In this document: one piece after another, positions 7,714 to 13,275 of the stretch
Position numbering within the stretch: the stretch's first letter is position 1
Layout: every line of letters begins with the position of its first letter
DNA from: an uncultured Desulfobacterium sp.
GTDB lineage: Bacteria > Desulfobacterota > Desulfobacteria > Desulfobacterales > Desulfobacteraceae
Assembly: GCA_937124525.1 (NCBI GenBank)
Contig: CAKZLA010000550.1
Location: forward strand, 1-14,290
Direction of reading: 5' to 3'
Length of the DNA stretch: 14,290 nucleotides
Made by a program: the position numbers and the translations under genes
Notes under the pieces: generated by a model
Told to the model about the DNA's origin: nothing
Database searches by the model: none
Seen by the model: the letters and a program-made list of their open reading frames with translations, nothing else

Positions 7714-8859
7714 TTATTGTGCAATCTGTTCCATGGCCGCAATAGTGATATCTATGTCTACACTGGAATTAAAAATACCCAGACTGAATCGCACAGCCCC
7801 CCTGTTGCCAGTCCCCAGTGTTTCATGAACCAGGGGGGCACAGTGAAGACCCACCCGCACGGCAATGCCGAAATCACCGTCAAGAATGGCACCAATATCT
7901 GCAGGGTTGAAAGATTCCAGGTTGGCACTGAGAACGGCCAGATGGCGGTCAGGGGTAATATTACTACCCCCATACAACTCGATTCCCCTGATGGCAAAAA
8001 GACCTTGGTACAACTTCTCAATGAGGCGCATTTCCTGCCCATGGAAAGTGGAAATTCCCTTTTCAAGAAGATAATCCATGGCAAGGGAGAGCCCCATGAT
8101 CCCCATGAGATTATGGGTACCGGCTTCCAGGCGATGGGGAAATTCCCGGGTGTGAACCAGACTGCTGGAATCAATGCCGGTTCCGCCAAAACGGGTGGAA
8201 TCTATTTCAAGGGCCGGATGGAGCACCAGGCCCCCGATGCCCGGCGGGCCGTAAAGGGATTTATGGCCAGTGAACACCAGGGCAGAAGCGTTCATTTCCC
8301 CTATATCAACGGGGATCTGCCCTGCGGACTGTGAGGCATCCACCACAAGATCAATTCCCTGGGCTTTGCACATGGCTCCCACCTGGTTGACAGGTTGAAT
8401 GGTGCCAAGGACATTGGAGGCATGGGTCATTACCACCAGCTTTGTTTCCGGGCGTATGGCATCTTTTATGTCCTGGGGATCGATAAAACCCTGTTGGTCA
8501 AAGTTGACAATGCTGCAGGTGATGATTTTATTTTTTTGCAGGTGATAAAGGGGACGAAGAACGGAGTTATGCTCCAGGCGGGTGGTGATGACGTGATCCC
8601 CGGGTTTTAAAATTCCCAACAGTGCTATGTTTAGGCTGTCTGTTGCATTGGCTGTGAAAATCACCCGGTTGGGATCAGGGGCACCAAAGAAACGGGCAAG
8701 CTTTGCGCGGGTTTGATTTATAAAATCCGATGCCACCATGGCAGCGTCATAGCTGCCCCTGCCCGGAGAGACCCCCATGGCGGAAAAGTGCTCCACCATC
8801 TGATCAAGTATCTGCCTTGGTTTTGGCCATGTGGTGGCGGCATTATCCAGATATATCAA
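7714..8859 (-). CDS. Cysteine desulfurase family protein (class V aminotransferase fold)
   Basis: A PLP enzyme of the NifS/IscS superfamily, 381 residues from the start chosen here. It has the N-terminal IYLDNAATTWPKP motif, H97 in LEHNSV, the PLP-contacting VDASQSAG (D174, Q177), the Schiff-base lysine K200 in FTGHKSLYGPPG, and the sulfur-accepting C340 in VGLHCAP. This is the group (TIGR01977-like) known from selenium-dependent molybdenum hydroxylase loci. It would take sulfur, or perhaps selenium, from (seleno)cysteine as an enzyme-bound persulfide. Start: an ATG at 8871 has no ribosome-binding site, whereas GGAGG at 8869-8865 lies five bases before a TTG at 8859, which gives the usual family N-terminus. 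The upstream genes on the same strand are a TusE-like sulfur carrier and a molybdenum hydroxylase, so cofactor sulfuration is a likely job. Family call firm; partner inferred. Confidence 0.9.
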   Translation of the reverse strand: MIYLDNAATTWPKPRQILDQMVEHFSAMGVSPGRGSYDAAMVASDFINQTRAKLARFFGAPDPNRVIFTANATDSLNIALLGILKPGDHVITTRLEHNSVLRPLYHLQKNKIITCSIVNFDQQGFIDPQDIKDAIRPETKLVVMTHASNVLGTIQPVNQVGAMCKAQGIDLVVDASQSAGQIPVDIGEMNASALVFTGHKSLYGPPGIGGLVLHPALEIDSTRFGGTGIDSSSLVHTREFPHRLEAGTHNLMGIMGLSLAMDYLLEKGISTFHGQEMRLIEKLYQGLFAIRGIELYGGSNITPDRHLAVLSANLESFNPADIGAILDGDFGIAVRVGLHCAPLVHETLGTGNRGAVRFSLGIFNSSVDIDITIAAMEQIAQ

Positions 8860-8950
8860 ATAATCCTCCATGAAAATAAGTGTGGATGTGGGGCTTGGTT
8901 AGAACATGGGCCACCCGTCACAGTTGGCGAGTGAACAAGGTTAAATTTAT

Positions 8951-9039
8951 GTTATTGGAGGCTGAGGTTTTTACCAGGCTCCGTGCTTTTGACAACTACC
9001 TGTGTCTCAAAGGTAAATTTCAACAAAAGCGCCAATAAC
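8951..9039 (-). other. Candidate structured RNA with nested stems (three-way junction) upstream of cysteine desulfurase
   Basis: Perfect inverted repeats nest here. The outer arms are GTTATTGG (8951-8958) and CCAATAAC (9032-9039). Inside them are GCTTTTG (8985-8991) and CAAAAGC (9024-9030), which enclose TACCT (8997-9001) and AGGTA (9011-9015). Between the outer and second arms a further small hairpin can form around GGT-TTTT-ACC (about 8966-8975). Together they could fold as a three-way junction. The element lies in the 247-bp gap between the TusE-like gene and the cysteine desulfurase gene, with its 3' end about 80 bases before the desulfurase start, so a cis-acting leader on the minus strand is the simplest reading. 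I recognise no known riboswitch consensus. Confidence 0.45.
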
Positions 9040-9041
9040 GT

Positions 9042-9099
9042 AAGCCTGACTCCTCCCCAAAGTGGCCCTGTGACCAAGCCCTGGATATGAATCAGGCTT
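9042..9099. repeat. Perfect 8-bp inverted repeat AAGCCTGA/TCAGGCTT
   Basis: AAGCCTGA at 9042-9049 and TCAGGCTT at 9092-9099 are exact reverse complements with 42 bases between them. The repeat begins 20 bases after the TusE-like stop on the minus strand and directly abuts the nested-stem element. Neither side has a T-run, so a simple intrinsic terminator is unlikely. Bases 8872-8950, next to the desulfurase start, show no further structure that I can support. Confidence 0.5.
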
Positions 9100-9118
9100 C
9101 AGCTCTTGTGGAAAAACC

Positions 9119-9481
9119 CTACAGGCATGCCTTGGGATTGGGCAGTCCCGCCAGTCGCCGGGCCCCCATGCGGATACCTTTGGGGAACAGTTTTTCCAGG
9201 GCCATGAGACCCATGCCCGTTCCCGTCTTTAAATCCTTGTTCATGGGAGCCCGACCATGGTAAAAATAAAATTCCCGCATGAACCGGAGCACCTGCCACT
9301 GGGTATCATCAAGGGTTTCCAGGCCCATCTCCCGGGCAAGGGCCAGGGCGATGGACTCATCCCAATCCTGGGGGTCCCACAAAAAATCCTCCCAGTCAAA
9401 ATAGAGATCGCGACCGGCAATGGTACGCAGATGCCGGTCGCGACCCTGTTGGGCAGAATGCTCCAATTCGTTTTCAGTCAT
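9119..9481 (-). CDS. TusE/DsrC-family sulfur carrier with only the C-terminal cysteine
   Basis: A 120-residue member of the DsrC/TusE/DsvC family, recognised from GRDLYFDWEDFLWDPQDWDESIALALA, the WQVLRFMREFYFYHGRAP segment and the C-terminal LAGLPNPKACL. The penultimate Cys (C119, CysA) is present. The second cysteine of true DsrC, eleven residues earlier, is replaced by R108. It therefore cannot form the DsrC intramolecular disulfide or trisulfide of dissimilatory sulfite reduction, and fits TusE-type carriers that hold one persulfide. The ATG directly follows the TAA of the second hydroxylase, with no bases between, so it is probably made by coupled translation. A cysteine desulfurase gene follows on the same strand. 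This context suggests sulfur transfer towards the molybdenum enzyme rather than tRNA thiolation or sulfite reduction. The family is clear; the role is inferred. Confidence 0.88.
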   Translation of the reverse strand: MTENELEHSAQQGRDRHLRTIAGRDLYFDWEDFLWDPQDWDESIALALAREMGLETLDDTQWQVLRFMREFYFYHGRAPMNKDLKTGTGMGLMALEKLFPKGIRMGARRLAGLPNPKACL

Positions 9482-12160
9482 TTAGGATTTGTCTGCCGTT
9501 TTTAATGCAGCCAGAACTTTATCCGGTGTGGCCGGCAGATTGGTTATCAGTACACCGCAGGCATCTTTGATGGCATTGATCACCGCCGGTGCCGTTGATA
9601 CCATGGACATCTCTCCCACCCCTGTGGCTCCCAATGTGCCCCGGGTTCTGGGGGTCTCCTGGACCACCGTTTCCATGTCAAAGGAGGTTTTCATGGTGGG
9701 GAACTTAAAGGTGCGCCAGTCCGTGGTCTTTCCGGCGATGAACTCCTCACGAAGGGCATACCCTACGCCCATATCCATGCCGCCTTCCAATTGTCCCGTC
9801 AGGTTATTGGGATTGATCACCACTCCCGCATCTACGCCCATGGTCATTTTCAGCACCCGGACCTCTCCGGTCTCCGTATTAACTTCCACCTCGGCCAGCT
9901 GGACGGCGTGGACATCGGATTCCGAAGAGGGGCCCTGGCCGGTGTCCGGATCCAAGGGGGCTGTTTCAACGGTGGCACGGTTACCCACATAGCGTGTGGG
10001 AACATCGGCGGCTTTGAAGGCCTCAAAGGTTTTAGACCCCACCGTATCCATGGCTTTTTTCAACTGTTCCAGAGCCGCAACGGTGGCACCACCGATCATC
10101 AGCGTCACCCGGCTACCCGAGGCCGGACCCGCCGCAGCGGTGTTCCCCGTGGATCGGGTCATTGCCCTCACCTTGTCAAGGGGCAGTTCCAGTACCTGGG
10201 CTGCCAACTGGGTGAGCATGGAATCATTTCCTTCACCTGGATCTGCCGCAGCAGCATATACGGTGACCCCGTCGTCGGGTTCCAGCTCCACGGCGGAGAT
10301 GGATTTGTCTCCGGGAAATCCGATTCCAAATGCGGCAGCCCCCAGCCCAACACCCCGTTTGACAGTTCCCTTATTGTCATGGGCCGCGGCATCGGCCATG
10401 GCCCGGTCATAATTGGGTTTAATGGCATCGCACAGCTCGGGAAAGGGCCATTGATCCACAGGATGCCCGGTGGCCTTGGTTAATCCCGGTTCCAGACTGT
10501 TGAGTTTCCTGAATGCCAGCGGGTCCATGCCAAGTTTTTGTGCCAAAAGGTCCATGGTACATTCCAGGGCATAGTGGACCTGTGGGGGACCGGCTCCCCT
10601 TGCGGCACTTCCCCAGGGATTGTTGCTGTAGATCAACTTGGAAGAGACGTTAATGTTGGGGATATAATAAGAGCTTGAAAGCATGTGAAGTGCCCGGTTG
10701 ATGATGACGTTACCAATGGAATGATAGGCCCCGTTATCCACGGTCATGTCCATTTCAAGGGCTGTGAGCTTGCCCTTGGCATCGGCTCCCATCTTGATTT
10801 TCATGTCAAAGGGGTGGCGCTTTGAAGTTATGAGCATGGATTCGGCAATGCTTGGGGTATAACGCACCGGTCGATTGAATTTTAACGCGGCAGCAGCGGT
10901 AATACCCTCGGTGAACACCTCAAGTTTAATGCCGAATTGTCCCCCGGAAAAGGGCTCTTCATAGCGGATGTTCTCAAACCCCAAAGCCTCCTGAAGCATG
11001 GACATGTGAAGATGGATATTAATGCCCCGGCCCATGACCACCAGGGTGGCATCTTCGCCTTCACCTTCCATGTAGGCCACGCTGTTTTCCGGCTCCATGG
11101 GGGCCTGGTGATTGATCTGGGTGATAAAATGCTCTTTGGCCACCACCGTCGCATCGGCGAATCCTTTGGCTGCATCTCCCTTGATTACAGGCTGGCTGAA
11201 ACAGTGGTTGGGCCGGTCGGGGTGAATCTGAACGGCATCCGGTGCAAGGGCCTCATCTGTGGTTCTTATTTCCGGTAACAGCGCATAGTCCACCTTTACG
11301 GCATCCACGGCGGCCAGGGCCTGTTCCCTGGTTTCTGCCACCACCACGGCAACGGCATCACCCAGGGTGCGAACCCGGTCTTCACAGATCACCGGCCGGT
11401 CTCCCACAATGTATTTCAAGCGATTACTGCCTTTGATGTCCGCGGCTGTGAGCTTACCGATAAATCCCGGCATTTTTTCAGCTTCGGTAAAATCAATGTT
11501 TTTAATTTCAGCATGGAAGTGGGGACTTCGTACCACGGCGATTTCCATGGCACCGGGCATGGTGATATCCGCCCCAAACTGGGCAGTACCACAGGCCTTT
11601 AAAAGGGCTGATGGTCTGACGTGGGAAACCCCCATTTTGGCATCTGTGGGTTTGGGCCGGATCTCATCGGGTGTCAGCTCTTTTCTGAGAAATCGTGCGG
11701 CCAGTTGAACAGCTTCAATGATCTTTACATAGCCTGTACAACGACAGATATTGCGACGAAGGGCGTGCTTGATCTCATCCGCAGTGGGATTAAGATTAAC
11801 GTCCAAAAGGGCCTTGGTGGCCATGATCATGCCCGGAGTGCAGAAACCGCACTGGATGGCACCGGCCAGGGCAAAGGCTTCCTGGATCAGATGGGGATTG
11901 GCCGGTGTGCCAAGCCCCTCAACGGAGATCACCGTGGCTCCCTCAAGTTTTTGAACCTTTGTAAGGCAGGATAATACCGCTTTTTTATTAACAATGACCG
12001 TGCAGGCCCCGCATTGTCCCTTCCGATCACAAGATTGTTTGGCCCCTGTCAAGTGTAGATGATCCCGCAGCAGGTCCAGCAGGACCATGTTTTCATCTGC
12101 TACCACCTGCTTTGCTTGTCCATTGATTGTTAAATTAATTTTTTTCAAACTCTTCCCCAT
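9482..12160 (-). CDS. Second Mop-like molybdenum hydroxylase, divergent active site
   Basis: An 892-residue single-chain molybdenum hydroxylase with both [2Fe-2S] domains (Cys 44, 50, 53, 65 and 104, 107, 139, 141) and the complete molybdopterin part from about residue 180 (VRPSALLKACGTAQFG). The catalytic Glu is E850 in GATGVGEMS, and the cofactor-contacting GSR motif is present. It differs from D. gigas Mop in three places: the first cluster motif is C-x5-C rather than C-x4-C; the pocket motif is R521-G-A523, with Ala in place of Tyr535; and the cofactor-contacting GQG is GEG (E643). No flavin domain is present. Substrate is unknown: an aldehyde or an N-heterocycle. The ATG at 12160 is preferred to an in-frame TTG at 12259, because the extra 33 residues are atypical of the family and their DNA carries promoter-like signals. 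No clear ribosome-binding site precedes the ATG. Translation appears coupled to the TusE-like gene downstream. Confidence 0.9.
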   Translation of the reverse strand: MGKSLKKINLTINGQAKQVVADENMVLLDLLRDHLHLTGAKQSCDRKGQCGACTVIVNKKAVLSCLTKVQKLEGATVISVEGLGTPANPHLIQEAFALAGAIQCGFCTPGMIMATKALLDVNLNPTADEIKHALRRNICRCTGYVKIIEAVQLAARFLRKELTPDEIRPKPTDAKMGVSHVRPSALLKACGTAQFGADITMPGAMEIAVVRSPHFHAEIKNIDFTEAEKMPGFIGKLTAADIKGSNRLKYIVGDRPVICEDRVRTLGDAVAVVVAETREQALAAVDAVKVDYALLPEIRTTDEALAPDAVQIHPDRPNHCFSQPVIKGDAAKGFADATVVAKEHFITQINHQAPMEPENSVAYMEGEGEDATLVVMGRGINIHLHMSMLQEALGFENIRYEEPFSGGQFGIKLEVFTEGITAAAALKFNRPVRYTPSIAESMLITSKRHPFDMKIKMGADAKGKLTALEMDMTVDNGAYHSIGNVIINRALHMLSSSYYIPNINVSSKLIYSNNPWGSAARGAGPPQVHYALECTMDLLAQKLGMDPLAFRKLNSLEPGLTKATGHPVDQWPFPELCDAIKPNYDRAMADAAAHDNKGTVKRGVGLGAAAFGIGFPGDKSISAVELEPDDGVTVYAAAADPGEGNDSMLTQLAAQVLELPLDKVRAMTRSTGNTAAAGPASGSRVTLMIGGATVAALEQLKKAMDTVGSKTFEAFKAADVPTRYVGNRATVETAPLDPDTGQGPSSESDVHAVQLAEVEVNTETGEVRVLKMTMGVDAGVVINPNNLTGQLEGGMDMGVGYALREEFIAGKTTDWRTFKFPTMKTSFDMETVVQETPRTRGTLGATGVGEMSMVSTAPAVINAIKDACGVLITNLPATPDKVLAALKTADKS

Positions 12161-12181
12161 GGCTTTGTAATTTGTTGAAAG

Positions 12182-12206
12182 AAATTGGCAAAAATATGGC
12201 CAATTT
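12182..12206. promoter_or_regulatory. Palindrome AAATTGGC-N9-GCCAATTT before the second hydroxylase
   Basis: Perfect 8-bp arms (12182-12189 and 12199-12206) flank nine bases, 22-46 bases upstream of the ATG. It may be an operator or a leader hairpin. On the minus strand TTGGC...TTTGC also has the GG-N10-GC spacing of a sigma-54 -24/-12 promoter (12203-12187), but that start site would leave only about 16 bases of leader. Confidence 0.45.
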
Positions 12207-12226
12207 TTAATAAAAATGATGTAATT

Positions 12227-12259
12227 AGTATAGTTATGGTTTGTTATTGTCAATAACAA
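12227..12259 (-). promoter_or_regulatory. Promoter with -35 inside a perfect 19-bp palindrome
   Basis: TTGTTATTG (12241-12249) and CAATAACAA (12251-12259) form a perfect palindrome around one base. On the minus strand its centre reads TTGACA (12253-12248), a consensus -35. It is followed after 15 bp by TATACT (12232-12227), five of six matches to -10. A repressor bound to the palindrome would block this promoter. The 15-bp spacer is short, and the regulator is not in the window. Confidence 0.5.
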
Positions 12260-12403
12260 TCATTAATGAAAACAATTATGCAAATATGAAATATAAAAAT
12301 AACCATAAACGAGTAAAAACAACCATTATTAAAAGTTTACGACGCGAGCATAATGCACTAAATTTATTAATTTTAAGCCAATGAATGTAATATTTTTGTC
12401 CGG

Positions 12404-12428
12404 TCACCCAAGAGGGCAACCCGGGTGA
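12404..12428 (-). terminator. Weak hairpin after the ATP-grasp gene, possible terminator
   Basis: TCACCC (12404-12409) and GGGTGA (12423-12428) can pair around 13 bases, starting 13 bases past the ATP-grasp stop. There is no T-run after it on the minus strand, so intrinsic termination is doubtful. The remaining AT-rich sequence (12260-12403) holds nothing else that I can support. Confidence 0.25.
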
Positions 12429-12440
12429 AAACTCTTCTTT

Positions 12441-13160
12441 CTATATTTTACCGGCACTGACCAGATCACAAAGCAGTTGTTTATAGTTGATTCCGGCCTT
12501 TGAGAATCCTTTGAGCCCATATTTCATGTTGGCTTCCAGCACGTAAAATTGTTTATCCTTCTCAACAATATCAATCCCCACGTCATCCCACCCGCACCGG
12601 GATGCGGTTTCCAAAGCGAGATCCAGGGCTTTTGGGGGCACCGGGTCAAAGCTGATGTGCCCGCCCTGGAACACATTGGTTCGAAATGGATCAGCCCCCA
12701 GCACCCGCCAGTAGGAAAGCACGACCTCCTTTCCAATAATGACCACCCGTATGTCTCTGTCCATGGGAATGTAGTTCTGTATATAAGCGGGTCCGGTGCA
12801 GGAAAGGTATCGTTCCATATCCTCCTGGTTTCTGATCAAATAAACGTGCAGACCCCGGGAAGATCCCCGGGCTTTTTTGGCCACAAAAGGGTAGTTAAAC
12901 AAATCTAAAATCTGTTTTTTCTGCTGTTTTCCATAAAAAATGTGAGTGCGGGGATGGGGGAGCCCCATCATCTGAAAGATGGTCGTCTGGCGAATTTTAT
13001 CCTGGGCGAATTTATAGGTATGAAAGCTGGGAAAGGTCTCTTTTCCCATGGTGTGAAATAGATCGGCATAAAACGCTGTGGGATAGTAAATCCGAGGTGC
13101 ATTCAGGATATGATCTCGATCCAGGGGTGAATAATCGCAAAAATTGGGCTTGAATCCCAC
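12441..13160 (-). CDS. RimK-type ATP-grasp ligase-like protein
   Basis: At least 239 residues with the ATP-grasp fold of RimK/glutathione-synthetase-type ligases, which join a carboxylate to an amine through an acyl-phosphate. Visible motifs: KFAQDK (50-55) before the central domain; the ATP-binding loop PFVAKKARGSSRG (91-103); AYIQNYIP (125-132); DRDIRVVIIGKEVV (134-147); and the metal-binding end VLEANMKYGLKGF with E209 and N211. Substrate is unknown; amino-acid or peptide ligation is usual for the family. The GTG at 13160 is the first conventional start, but the protein would then begin in the middle of the N-terminal domain. The same frame stays open upstream to a TGA at 13226-13224 and encodes a plausible missing strand (see findings). 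It lies downstream of the amidohydrolase on the same strand and may be co-transcribed with it. Confidence 0.8.
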   Translation of the reverse strand: MGFKPNFCDYSPLDRDHILNAPRIYYPTAFYADLFHTMGKETFPSFHTYKFAQDKIRQTTIFQMMGLPHPRTHIFYGKQQKKQILDLFNYPFVAKKARGSSRGLHVYLIRNQEDMERYLSCTGPAYIQNYIPMDRDIRVVIIGKEVVLSYWRVLGADPFRTNVFQGGHISFDPVPPKALDLALETASRCGWDDVGIDIVEKDKQFYVLEANMKYGLKGFSKAGINYKQLLCDLVSAGKI

Positions 13161-13275
13161 AGTGCGGATCTGGGGGCAATGGACCAGTCTGACACCAATG
13201 GCAATTGAAAATTTTATACTTCCCCCTCATGTTTAAGAATATTTTATTAATCATCCACCGTTGGGGTGAATGGGA

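Noticed and set aside
8951..9039. Integron attC site
   Set aside because: The arms run GTT...AAC inward, the reverse of attC order, and GTTATTG breaks the GTTRRRY rule.
8951..9099. Moco riboswitch (RF01055) or another known riboswitch
   Set aside because: Neither strand matches the conserved core segments that I remember from the E. coli moaA leader, or the TPP, purine or glycine cores. It is kept only as an unassigned structure.
12161..12259. 33-residue N-terminal extension of the second hydroxylase from a TTG codon
   Set aside because: The DNA is promoter-like and contains two palindromes, and family members start at the MGKSLKK position.
13012..13254. Separate small minus-strand gene overlapping the ATP-grasp start
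   Set aside because: It lies in another frame over conserved ATP-grasp codons and its product resembles no family; it is best seen as a shadow frame.
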